Assembly: GCF_001005725.1 (NCBI RefSeq)
Contig: NZ_LBIC01000019.1
Span: 62,001-126,000 of the forward strand
Direction: 5' to 3'
Source: Sphingobium chungbukense
GTDB taxonomy: Bacteria; Pseudomonadota; Alphaproteobacteria; Sphingomonadales; Sphingomonadaceae
Length of the DNA: 64,000 bases
Part shown: one piece after another, positions 52,767 to 60,649 of the stretch
How the letters are laid out: each line of letters begins with the position of its first letter
How positions within the stretch are numbered: position 1 is the stretch's first letter
Notes under the pieces: generated by a model
Database searches by the model: none
Told to the model about the DNA's origin: nothing
Seen by the model: the letters and a program-made list of their open reading frames with translations, nothing else
Program-made: the position numbers and the translations under genes

Positions 52767-53504
52767 TTAATCGATCACGTTGGGGAGGTCTTCGAACCCC
52801 TTCCGCAGCGCCGCCGACCAGCTATGCGAGAGAAGCTGGAATTCCTCATTGTCCGCCTCGATCCGCGTGCGGACGCGGAAGTCGAACGCGTCCCGCTCGA
52901 TCACCGTCAGATCCAGCGGCATGCCGACCGACAGGTTGGACCGCAGCGTCGAATCCATCGATACCAGCACCGCCTTCGTCGCATCCTCCAGGCTGGTTCC
53001 GCGCTTGATGATGCGGTCCAGGATGGGCTTGCCATATTTATGCTCGCCGATCTGGAAGAAGGGCGTGTCCTCCGTCGCCTCGATGAAATTGCCAGCCGAA
53101 TAGATGAGGTAGAGCCGCGGCTTCCCCCCCTTGCGCTGGCCGGCGATCAGGATCGAGGCATCCGCCCCCGATCCCTGCATCTCGATCGTGCTGCGATAGC
53201 GCCCCTGCATGGTGCACATCGCCTCGCCCACAATCTGCGCGACGCGGTGCATGGTCGGGCAATTGAGAATGGTTTCGATCTCAGGATCAAGTGCCGCGTC
53301 CTTGATCGCGCGGCCCAGCATCGCCTTCACCCCCTGGGTGATCGACAGATTGCCCGAACACATCATGGTGATCGCGCGTTCGCCCGGCACGCTGTAGGTG
53401 AAGCTTTTCCGGAAGCGCGCAATATTGTCCATTCCCGCATTGGTGCGGGTGTCGGACAGCATGACCAGTCCCTGGTCGACGCGCACCGCCACACAATAAG
53501 TCAT
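52767..53504 (-). CDS. Anbu-type proteasome-like peptidase
   Basis: 245 residues. Begins MTYCVAVRVDQGLVMLSDTRTNAG, the Anbu opening, where removal of Met would expose the catalytic Thr/Tyr N-terminus of the Ntn-hydrolase fold. The remaining pattern (ITMMCSGNLSITQGV, LIYSAGNFIEATEDTPFFQIGEHKYGKPILDR) matches the family, which resembles HslV and forms rings. It is the last gene of the canonical Anbu operon with a transglutaminase, an alpha-E protein and an ATP-grasp enzyme. The biological role is not settled. Confidence 0.93.
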   Translation of the reverse strand: MTYCVAVRVDQGLVMLSDTRTNAGMDNIARFRKSFTYSVPGERAITMMCSGNLSITQGVKAMLGRAIKDAALDPEIETILNCPTMHRVAQIVGEAMCTMQGRYRSTIEMQGSGADASILIAGQRKGGKPRLYLIYSAGNFIEATEDTPFFQIGEHKYGKPILDRIIKRGTSLEDATKAVLVSMDSTLRSNLSVGMPLDLTVIERDAFDFRVRTRIEADNEEFQLLSHSWSAALRKGFEDLPNVID

Positions 53505-53528
53505 GGGCCCAAGGGCTCCTATCGTCGT

Positions 53529-54398
53529 TCAACCCTGCGCGGTGGCCTGCGTGCTTTGTTGTTGCTGCCGTTGCAGCTGCCGCTCCTCCACCCCATCCTC
53601 CGCCTGCGCGATCCGGACGTCCGCGTCAATCCAGATATCGCCCGCGACCGTCACCGAACCCCGAATCGGCGCAGCCTCATCCGCGTCCAGCCCGCAGGCG
53701 ATCCGCAGATAGCGCTCCGTCACGCAGACCCGGTTGGACGGATCGAACCCGACCCAGCCCAGTTCGGGCACCAACGCCTCCGCCCAGCCATGGGTTTCGT
53801 GCAGCACGTCGCCCTCGTCCGCCAGCAGATAGCCCGACACATAGCGGGCCGGAATTCCCAGGACCCGCGCGCCGGCGATGAAGACCTGCGCATGGTCCTG
53901 ACAGACCCCCGCCCCCAGCGCGAAAGCCTCCGCCGCCGTGGTGTTCGCTGTCGTGACGCCGCTGCGATAGGCGACCGCATCGCTCACCGCCGCCGACAGG
54001 GCGTGGAGCCGCGCCAGCGGGCCATCCTCATCGGGCAAGTCGAGCGCCATCGCCCTGATCCCTTCGGACGCACTCGTCAGCCGCGTATCCCGCAGGAAAT
54101 AGCGCGGATCGACTCGGCTACCCAGCCAGCCCAGAACGCCGTGGCTTTCCCGCGTCTCGACCAGCCCTTCGGCAACGATCACGGCATTGTCCGTCCGGTC
54201 ATGGCGAACCCATATCGCCTCCATCTCGCCATAGCTGTTGGGACGGAAGCCGGTCAGCGGCTCGTCATTCACGCTGACCTGCCAGTCCAGCACCTTCTGG
54301 GCCGGCGTGTCGACGGGCATCAGCTTCAGCCGCATCGCCACGCGTCCGGCCGCGGCCTCATATCGGTAGACCGTCTGATGGCGGACGAGCAGTTTCAT
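53529..54398 (-). CDS. Transglutaminase-like protein of the Anbu operon
   Basis: 289 residues. Bacterial transglutaminase-like N-terminal domain (VRHQTVYRYEAAAGRVAMRLKLMP), then the papain-like core with catalytic Cys in LGAGVCQDHAQVFI, His in HETHGWAEALVP and Asp in GFDPSNRVCV. The C-terminus is Gln-rich. Such proteins act as peptidases or cross-linkers. Encoded 24 bases before the Anbu gene, in the fixed order ATP-grasp, alpha-E, transglutaminase, Anbu. Confidence 0.93.
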   Translation of the reverse strand: MKLLVRHQTVYRYEAAAGRVAMRLKLMPVDTPAQKVLDWQVSVNDEPLTGFRPNSYGEMEAIWVRHDRTDNAVIVAEGLVETRESHGVLGWLGSRVDPRYFLRDTRLTSASEGIRAMALDLPDEDGPLARLHALSAAVSDAVAYRSGVTTANTTAAEAFALGAGVCQDHAQVFIAGARVLGIPARYVSGYLLADEGDVLHETHGWAEALVPELGWVGFDPSNRVCVTERYLRIACGLDADEAAPIRGSVTVAGDIWIDADVRIAQAEDGVEERQLQRQQQQSTQATAQG

Positions 54399-54416
54399 GG
54401 AAGCCCCCTTCCCCGC

Positions 54417-55349
54417 TCAGCCGAAATGATAGGCCTGGGCGATCTCCACGCCCAGCCGGTTGGTGCGCGTCAGGCCGTTCTGCACCGTCTCGTGCAGGCC
54501 GGCCCGGAAAATCTCGCCGCTGTCCAGCTTCTCCAGATCCGCCACCATCTCCCGCACCGTTTCATGGCAGGCGGCGCGCGCATTGTGCCATCCCGCCAGC
54601 CGGTTCAGCCGATAGGCAAGCTGGTCGTAGCAATAGGCGATGCTGCGCGGGAACAACCGGTTCAGCACGAGAAAGTCGGTGATCTGCCAGGGCGTGTAGG
54701 TGCCGCCATAGATATGGTGGAAGGCGCGCGCGCCCGACAGCGCATAGAGCACCGACGTCCACTGATAATGGTCGCGATTGCCGCCCACCACCTCGGTCTC
54801 CGGCAACAGCACATAATATTTGACGTCCAGCAGGCGCAGCGTCATCTGCGCCCGCTCCAGCGCCGACCCGGTGCGCAGGAAATCATGCCCCTCATTGCGG
54901 AGCTGTCCCGAATGGGCGGCGCCGCGAAAGGTCATCACCCGCGTCTTCACCCAGTCGATCAGCGCTGGAAGCTGCTGCCGCGCTTCGGCCACATCATAGC
55001 TGTCGAGCTTGCGCCAGCCTTCGTTCAGCGCTTCCCACATGTCCTGCGTCAGCATGGTGCGGGCGGACTTCGCGTTGGCGCGGGCTTTCAGCAGGCAGGA
55101 GCGGATGGAGGACGGATTGTCCAGATCCAGCATCAGGAAGGCGATGGCGTCGCTCTCCGTCACCTGCGCGCCTTCGGGGAAATGGTTGAGCGCGCCCGTG
55201 GCCCGCACCACGGAGCGCCACTCGTCGCGATGATGTGCGCCGGGCAGGATCGCCATGCGCTGGCCCATGGTCAGCAGGCGGGCGGTGGCCTCGGCACGCT
55301 CCATGTAGCGGGCCATCCAGAAGAGATTTTCGGCGGTCCGGCTCAGCAT
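54417..55349 (-). CDS. Alpha-E domain protein of the Anbu operon
   Basis: 310 residues, mostly alpha-helical. N-terminal MLSRTAENLFWMARYMERAEATARLL is the signature of the Alpha-E (DUF403) family. No catalytic motif can be seen. The family is always found with the circularly permuted ATP-grasp and transglutaminase genes and is thought to take part in making a peptide-like product. A family-B repeat (55361-55441) lies between this gene and the ATP-grasp gene upstream. Confidence 0.93.
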   Translation of the reverse strand: MLSRTAENLFWMARYMERAEATARLLTMGQRMAILPGAHHRDEWRSVVRATGALNHFPEGAQVTESDAIAFLMLDLDNPSSIRSCLLKARANAKSARTMLTQDMWEALNEGWRKLDSYDVAEARQQLPALIDWVKTRVMTFRGAAHSGQLRNEGHDFLRTGSALERAQMTLRLLDVKYYVLLPETEVVGGNRDHYQWTSVLYALSGARAFHHIYGGTYTPWQITDFLVLNRLFPRSIAYCYDQLAYRLNRLAGWHNARAACHETVREMVADLEKLDSGEIFRAGLHETVQNGLTRTNRLGVEIAQAYHFG

Positions 55350-55360
55350 GAAGGCACCTG

Positions 55361-55441
55361 CGTCATCCCAGCGAAAGCTGGGATCTCAGGCGAGAAGGCA
55401 CAGCATAGCCGCACGAGATCCCAGCTTTCGCTGGGATGACG
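55361..55441. repeat. REP-like paired palindrome (family B), copy 2
   Basis: Perfect 27-base arms (55361-55387 and 55415-55441) with inner hairpin CCCAGC-GAAA-GCTGGG; the spacer differs from copy 1 by one base. Inner-stem positions that differ between the copies change on both sides, which suggests selection for pairing. It sits between the ATP-grasp and alpha-E genes inside the operon and could partially terminate or cleave the transcript. Confidence 0.88.
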
Positions 55442-55470
55442 GAGAAAGAAAAGGGACAGGTCCACCATCA

Positions 55471-56880
55471 TCAATCCTGCAACACCCACGTATCCTTCAC
55501 CCCGCCCCCCTGGCTGGAGTTCACCACCAGCGATCCTTCGGTCAGCGCCACCCGCGTCAGCCCGCCCGGCACCAGCCTGATCTGCTTGCCCACCAGGCAA
55601 TAGGGACGGAAATCCGCATGCCGCCCCACCACAGCCGCCGGACCCAGCGTGGGCACGGTCGACAGGTCCAGCGTCGGCTGGGCGATGAATTCGGCAGGAT
55701 TGGCCCTGATCCGATCGGCATAGGCAGCGATCTCGTCCTTGGTCGACTTCGGCCCGATCAGCATGCCGTAGCCGCCCGATCCATGGACTTCCTTGGCCAC
55801 CAGATCGTGCAGATTCTCCAGCACATAGGCGCATTCGTCTGGCTTCCCGCATTGCCAGGTCTGGATATTGTCCAGGATCGGCTGCTCGCCCAGATAGAAG
55901 CGGATCATTTCCGGCACATAGATATACACGGCCTTGTCGTCCGCGATCCCCGATCCCGGCGCGGAGGCCAGCGTCACGCCGCCGTTGCGATAGACGTTGA
56001 AGATGCCCGGCACGCCCAGCAGGCTGTCGGGCCGGAACACCAGCGGATCGATATATTCGTCGTCGATGCGGCGATAGATGACGTCGACCGCCTTGGGCCC
56101 CAGCGTGGTCTTCATCCACACCCGGTCATTGTCCACGAACAGGTCCGCCGGTTCGACCAGTTCCACGCCCATCAGGTCGGCGAGGAAGCTGTGTTCATAA
56201 TAAGCGCTGTTGAGCGAGCCCGGCGTCAGCACCACCACCACCGGATCGCCCTTGCACGCCGGGGGCGCGACTTCCTTCAGGCTTTTCAGCAGTTCCGCCG
56301 GATAATCGTCGACCGGCGCCACTATCCCCTGCGCGAACAGTTCGGGGAACATGCGCGTCATGATCTCACGGTTTTCGAGCATGTAGGAGACGCCCGACGG
56401 CGTGCGGCAATTATCCTCCAGCACCTCGAACCGGGTCGGGCCGGTGCGCACGATGTCGATGCCGACGATATGGCTGTACACCTTCCCGGGCGGGGTGAAG
56501 TCGGCCATCTCCGCCAGATAGGCGCTGTTCCGGTAGATGATGTCGGCAGGCATGATCCCCGCCTTCACGATCTCGCCCCGATGATAGACGTCGTGGAGGA
56601 AGGCGTTCAGGGCCCGCGCCCGCTGGCGGATGCCCCTATCCAGCACCCGCCATTCCTGGCCGGTGAAGATGCGGGGCAGCAGGTCGAACGGGATCAGCCG
56701 TTCCGGATCGCCCCCTTCGCCATAGACCGCGAAAGTGATGCCGATCCGCCGGAAAATCGCCTCCGCCTCATCCATTCGACGATTGAGCCCGGCAATGCCC
56801 GTCCGCTCCACCCAATTCTGCACTTCCGCGTAGCAGGGGCGTATCGAACCATCCGGCTCAAACATTTCATGGAAGGGCAA
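55471..56880 (-). CDS. Circularly permuted ATP-grasp type 2 protein of the Anbu operon
   Basis: 469 residues. Family CP_ATPgrasp_2 (COG2308). Seen: GIAGLNRRMDEAEAIFRRIGITFAVYGEGGDPERLIPFD at the start, DNCRTPSGVSYMLENR, VVVLTPGSLNSAYYEHSFLA, DNDRVWMKTTLGPK and GGYGMLIGPKS. Expected to join an amino acid or peptide to a carboxylate at the expense of ATP. First gene of the Anbu operon. The exact product is unknown. Confidence 0.93.
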   Translation of the reverse strand: MPFHEMFEPDGSIRPCYAEVQNWVERTGIAGLNRRMDEAEAIFRRIGITFAVYGEGGDPERLIPFDLLPRIFTGQEWRVLDRGIRQRARALNAFLHDVYHRGEIVKAGIMPADIIYRNSAYLAEMADFTPPGKVYSHIVGIDIVRTGPTRFEVLEDNCRTPSGVSYMLENREIMTRMFPELFAQGIVAPVDDYPAELLKSLKEVAPPACKGDPVVVVLTPGSLNSAYYEHSFLADLMGVELVEPADLFVDNDRVWMKTTLGPKAVDVIYRRIDDEYIDPLVFRPDSLLGVPGIFNVYRNGGVTLASAPGSGIADDKAVYIYVPEMIRFYLGEQPILDNIQTWQCGKPDECAYVLENLHDLVAKEVHGSGGYGMLIGPKSTKDEIAAYADRIRANPAEFIAQPTLDLSTVPTLGPAAVVGRHADFRPYCLVGKQIRLVPGGLTRVALTEGSLVVNSSQGGGVKDTWVLQD

Positions 56881-56996
56881 AGCGTCGATCCTCCCTCAGC
56901 CAGAATGGCTAGTTGTGCATTGCAACATTAGTGCAATAGGGACGAACGAATGCAAGCGGAAAATCCGCAGACCGCCGATAAAGAGGACTGTTGAAG

Positions 56997-57013
56997 TGGT
57001 AGCGGAGGAGGGA
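56997..57013. other. tRNA 3'-end fragment: probable att site of an integrative element
   Basis: TGGTAGCGGAGGAGGGA matches, on the minus strand, a tRNA 3' end (acceptor strand plus CCA: TCCCTCCTCCGCTACCA). The rest of the tRNA is absent, as expected of the duplicated core left by an element that integrates at a tRNA gene. It marks the boundary between core genes and the accessory region. Nothing coding was found in the rest of 56881-57266. Confidence 0.6.
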
Positions 57014-57072
57014 TCTTTTGCCAGCTCATAACTATCTGCTGTGCATCGATTTCCTTGCAATAATCGCGCAGA

Positions 57073-57092
57073 ATACCCCCATCGATACCCCC
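57073..57092. promoter_or_regulatory. Two ATACCCCC direct repeats, possible integrase arm sites
   Basis: ATACCCCC occurs at 57073-57080 and 57085-57092. In reverse orientation this is GGGGGTAT repeated twelve bases apart, the type of arm-binding repeat I know from the ends of tRNA-targeting elements. It lies 60-80 bases from the tRNA fragment. No integrase gene follows in this window. Confidence 0.45.
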
Positions 57093-57345
57093 AAAAAGGG
57101 ATCTTTGCGGCGGGCTGCCCTGACTGTGCGACGGGACCATTTCGTTTGGTCCATCTGCAATCTGCGGGCTTTTCAGGATGGGGTGTCGTAGGAGCATTCT
57201 TCGTGGGTAGGCACCCTCCTGCCCTATGCCGCACAATCCTGAATGGAAGTCTGGAGTCCTGCCGAGATGAGCCAAAGGTTCACCCGCGAAGAGTTCTACG
57301 ACCTGGTCTGGACGAAACCTCTGACGCACTTAGAGCGGTTTCCAT

Positions 57346-57948
57346 TCATTCTGGTTCATAGCCGCAGGATTTGAAGTAGTTGGCGCATTCGTCGGGCTGG
57401 AAGATGTCGACGAGCTTGCCGATCAGGTCCCACAACCCGCTGACGGTTCGCTCGCCCGCCTTACGGAGCATGGCCTTGAGTCGAGAGAAGGCCTTTTCGA
57501 TCGGATTGAAGTCCGGGCTGTATGGCGGGAGGAAGCGCAGGCTTGCACCGACTGCTTCGATCCTTTCCTTCACGGCGGCCCGATTGTGGCTCGAGAGGTT
57601 GTCCATGATGACAACGTCGCCGGGGCGCAGCTCGGGCACCAGGACCTGCGCGACATAGGCTTCGAACCAGTCGCCGTTGATCGGTCCGTCCAACACCATC
57701 GGCGCCACCATGCCGGTCATGCGCAGGCCAGCAACGAGCGTGGTGGTCTTGCGATGGCCGTGCGGGAAACCCATCCGCAACCGCTCGCCTTTCGGGCAGC
57801 GGCCGTGACTGCGCGTCATGTTCGTGGCGGTCCAGGTTTCGTCGATAAAGACGAGGCGTTCGGGTTCGAGATCGATCTGGCCATCGAACCAATGCCGGCG
57901 TTGCCTCAGGACGTCGGGACGGTCCTGCTCGATCGCGTGCCCGGTCTT
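57346..57948 (-). pseudogene. IS630 transposase, C-terminal part
   Basis: About 200 residues covering the DDE catalytic domain: LVFIDETWTATNMTRSHGRCPKG with the first Asp, VVIMDNLSSHNRAAV with the second Asp and LPPYSPDFNPIEKAFSRLK with the final Glu/Asp region. The frame joins to the N-terminal part at 59305-59649 after removal of the IS110 element (KK-TGHAIEQ junction). Not functional as it stands. Confidence 0.85.
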
Positions 57949-58020
57949 TATGGGATGGCCCGCCCCTTTTCCCCGGCATCGGATATGATGCTGGTGCTTG
58001 AAGAGGAAAGGAGCGGACCG

Positions 58021-59052
58021 ATGTCTATTGTGATCCTTGGCGTTGATTTGGGCAAGAATGCCTGCAGTGTGGTGGGCGTGGATGCGGCGGGAGCTGTCGT
58101 CGTACGCAGGTCGATGCGCCGCCAGACGCTGGTCGACTACGTTGCCAAGCTTCCTGTGTGCGTGGTCGCGATGGAGGCATGTTGCGGTGCCCATTATCTG
58201 GGGCGCCTGTTCGCCGCGCACGGACATGAGATCCGGCTGATGTCGCCGGAGTACGTACGGCCGTATGTCAAAGCACAGAAGAACGATGACCGCGACGCCG
58301 AGGGGATCGCCGAGGCCGCCTCGCGTCCAACGATGCGCTTCGTCGAACTCAAGACCCAGGAGCAGTTGGACATCCAGACGCTCCACCGGGTTCGCTCGCG
58401 CCTGGTGGCTGAGCGCAGGAGCCTGACCAACCAGTTGCGGGCGATCCTGCTGGAGCGCGGGACCATTTTCCCGGTTGGGCGGCGCAAGCTGGAACTCGGC
58501 ATCGATGCCCTGCTGGCCGATGAGGATACGACCTTGTCACCGCGTCTGCGCCAGTTGGTGGCCGAACTGCGTGCCGAATGGCGCGAACTCGATACCAGGG
58601 TGGAAACGCTGAACGGCGAGTTTGTCGAGCTGGCGCGCAATGACGCGGCTGCCCGGCGGCTCACATCCATCCCCGGCGTCGGGGTGCTGAACGCAACTGC
58701 CCTGATTGCAGCCGTGGGCGATGCCAGCAGCTTTGCCAAAGCTCGAGACCTGGGTGCCTGGCTCGGTCTGGTGCCCCGTCAGCATACTACCGGCGGCAAG
58801 CCGCGGCTGCTCGGCATCTCCAAGCGAGGCAACACCTACTTGCGCACCTTGCTCATCCACGGTGCCCGAGCAGCATTGCCGTCGCTGGCGCAAAGCGAGA
58901 CCCCGTTGGGGCGCTGGTTGACAGGAATGATCGAGCGAGGAGTCCACCGCAATGCTATCGTCGTCGCGCTGGCCAACAAGCTGGCGCGGATCGCATGGGC
59001 GGCCTTGCGCAAGGACGCGACGTTCGAACGCGGCTACCCAGTCGCGGCATAA
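58021..59052 (+). CDS. IS110-family transposase (IS1111 group)
   Basis: 343 residues from the ATG at 58021 with AAAGGAG nearby. N-terminal DEDD RuvC-like domain: ILGVDLGKNACSVVGV, VVAMEACCGAHYLGRL and KNDDRDAEGIAEAA. C-terminal Transposase_20 domain with ALIAAVGDASSFAKARDLGAWLGLVP and GISKRGNTYLRTLLIHGA. A longer upstream reading frame overlaps the IS630 fragment and is not needed. Uninterrupted, so the element may be active. IS110 transposases act with a structured guide RNA encoded in the element. Confidence 0.92.
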   Translation: MSIVILGVDLGKNACSVVGVDAAGAVVVRRSMRRQTLVDYVAKLPVCVVAMEACCGAHYLGRLFAAHGHEIRLMSPEYVRPYVKAQKNDDRDAEGIAEAASRPTMRFVELKTQEQLDIQTLHRVRSRLVAERRSLTNQLRAILLERGTIFPVGRRKLELGIDALLADEDTTLSPRLRQLVAELRAEWRELDTRVETLNGEFVELARNDAAARRLTSIPGVGVLNATALIAAVGDASSFAKARDLGAWLGLVPRQHTTGGKPRLLGISKRGNTYLRTLLIHGARAALPSLAQSETPLGRWLTGMIERGVHRNAIVVALANKLARIAWAALRKDATFERGYPVAA

Positions 59053-59289
59053 CCGGATCGGCCGCACGCATCTTCGTGCATAGGCCAACGATGTTTGCAG
59101 GAAGGATCGTGAAGATGGCCTGGCAGTCGATCGGCGTCTGGAAAGCCCGGCCAAAAAAATGGCACTCGTTGCCGGCGTCTTTTTTGTGGCTCCAGACGTG
59201 CGGATGTCCATCTTGGCCATGGGGTCACCCATGAGACCGCATACGTTGACGCAGACTGATCAGAACACTTCAAAATCCCCCTTGCAGAC
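59053..59289 (+). ncRNA. Candidate guide (bridge/seek) RNA of the IS110 element
   Basis: The non-coding right end of the element, about 240 bases between transposase stop and right subterminal repeat. In IS1111-type elements this is where the guide RNA is encoded, and the region contains no other gene. No loop structure was computed, so this rests on location only. Confidence 0.4.
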
Positions 59290-59304
59290 GGGGCGGGCCA
59301 TACG

Positions 59305-59649
59305 TTTTTTGCGCGTGATCCCGTGACGCACGAAGAAGCGATGCACTGTGCCGATCCCGACCGGGGCGCCGCGCTCAATCAGCCGGGCCTGAACCTCGAC
59401 CAGGGTCATGTCTCCCTGCGCGGCGATCAGCTCCCGGATGAAGCCGCCGTGGGCTTCGATCTTGCCCGAATGCCTGTCGCCACCGCGGGGCTTGGCCACA
59501 GCCTGACCATGCTCCAGCGCACGTCGCCGCCAGCGGATCGCGCTCGACACGCTGACCCCGAAACGGGCCGCTGCCGCCCGGCAGCTCAGCCCGCCATCAA
59601 TCGCTGCGACAACCCGGTCCCGAAGATCCTGTGAAAGCGTTCGTGCCAT
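59305..59649 (-). pseudogene. IS630 transposase, N-terminal part
   Basis: About 115 residues beginning MARTLSQDLRDRVVAAIDGG, then the helix-turn-helix SCRAAAARFGVSVSSAIRWRRR and the linker to RFFVRHGITRKK, where the IS110 element interrupts it. The reading frame continues at 57948. Start codon at 59649; a few more residues read into the IS110 element. Confidence 0.85.
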
Positions 59650-60133
59650 CCATGCTGCCCTCCTGCCACCAGCAGGAAGTCTGAATCACAACGCCGCCGC
59701 AAAGGGAATCCCTGTCGATTCAGTTCGTGTGGAAACCGCTCTAGCGAAGGACTTCCGACTGTCAGACGTTGCGCTTCACAAGATCTGCAGGAAGCTGATA
59801 TCCCTAACCCGCCGCTCGGCTGGTGGGCGAAGCATGCCGCCGGCCAAAATGTGAAGCGTATCCCGCTTCCGAAGGCCAAAGTTGGGGTCGCCCTCACGGT
59901 AATCATCGCGAGCGGTGAAGTTCGGCAAGAACCAGACAGCTTAGCGTCGGCCCGAGAACAGGCCCGCGTAAAGGCGTCCGAGCTCGACCTTTCCGGAGAA
60001 CTGCTCTCGCATCCCTTGGTCCAAAAGAGCTTCGACAAGCTGCGGAAGGCCAAGCCCGGCAACACCGGCCTAGGCCAACAAATCATCCTGCCTCGGCTGC
60101 CCAAATGCCAGCCTGTAGATTGTCAAACTGCGC

Positions 60134-60472
60134 TTAAGCCAGCGCAGTCGCGTAGGCAAGTGTCGCCTGTTCGATCACTTGATCGAGATCGTCGAAATCT
60201 GGAAACTTTGTGCTGAATGTGCCGGCACGCGGGTCGAGTTTGTGATCGAGGCCGCAAACGACCACGACCGGCCACTCCCGCCCCTTCGAGGCGTGCCAGG
60301 TTACAATCTCGATGCCATCGGCCTCCGCGCCAGCGGGATTCGGACGGAGATCCTCACCCTTCAAGCCGACCTTGTTCTCGAGCCACCCAAGGAAAACGTT
60401 GGCACTCTGGCCATAGAAACCTGAGGCTTCGCGCATATCCCGGTGTGCATCCAAGAATGCCGCCGCTTCAGC
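60134..60472 (-). pseudogene. UvrD/AddA-like helicase fragment
   Basis: About 112 residues with the helicase motif IEIVTWHASKGREWPVVVV and the downstream TFSTKFPDFDDLDQVIEQATLAYATALA, where the last motif (normally AYVAATRA) is degenerate. The N-terminal end is cut by the IS21 element at 60473 and the C-terminus decays near 60134. Looks like the remains of a UvrD-type helicase/nuclease gene, such as occurs in defence or conjugative regions; which one cannot be told. Confidence 0.7.
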
Positions 60473-60649
60473 TGTCAAACGGCGTTCAAAAGGGACCCCC
60501 GATCGGCGTCGAAGAGGGACCCCTTTTCAGATAATATGATGCTGGTTTGTTGAAGATGGCCTTGCGCTGCGTGCGGCGGAGGGCGGGCGTAGCCCGACCG
60601 GAGGCGCGCGCAGCGCAAGATAGATTTTTGAAGGCGCCGAAGGTGGCTG

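Larger units (their letters stand above)
57949..59304 (+). mobile_element. IS110-family element, IS1111 type
   Basis: Inserted in the IS630 transposase gene between codons for Lys and Thr of HGITRKK-TGHA. Subterminal inverted repeats ATGGCCCGCCCC (57955-57966) and GGGGCGGGCCAT (59290-59301) are the IS1111-type feature. Left non-coding end 72 bases, right non-coding end about 250 bases, also as in IS1111. Exact outer borders are uncertain by a few T residues. Confidence 0.82.
57333..59741 (-). mobile_element. IS630-family element interrupted by an IS110-family element
   Basis: Terminal inverted repeats GAGCGGTTTCCA (57333-57344) and TGGAAACCGCTC (59730-59741) are perfect, and each is flanked by TA (57331-57332 and 59742-59743), the IS630 target duplication. 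Without the inner element the length is about 1.05 kb, normal for IS630. The transposase is coded on the minus strand in two parts. Confidence 0.88.
57267..60133 (+). pseudogene. Hypothetical protein gene split by the nested insertion
   Basis: The start MSQRFTREEFYDLVWTKP begins at 57267 and stops at the insertion, LTHL (TTA at 57330-57332). On the far side (59744) AKDFRLSDVALHKICRK continues in frame. Removing the element and one TA copy joins LTHL to AKDF exactly. The family, recalled from mobile elements, has DIPNPPLGWWAKHAAGQNVKRIPLPK next, present but one base out of frame near 59795. The C-terminus breaks near 60133. So the gene has an insertion, a frameshift and a truncated end. Function unknown. 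Confidence 0.75.

Noticed and set aside
52824..55439. 871-codon open frame on the plus strand
   Set aside because: Antisense to the Anbu, transglutaminase and alpha-E genes, which carry family motifs.
56896..57329. Small minus-strand frames between the ATP-grasp gene and the island genes
   Set aside because: No domain, overlap the att-like sequence, and lack ribosome sites.
57586..58020. N-terminal extension of the IS110 transposase frame
   Set aside because: It reads antisense through the IS630 fragment; the ATG at 58021 has a ribosome site and the normal N-terminus.
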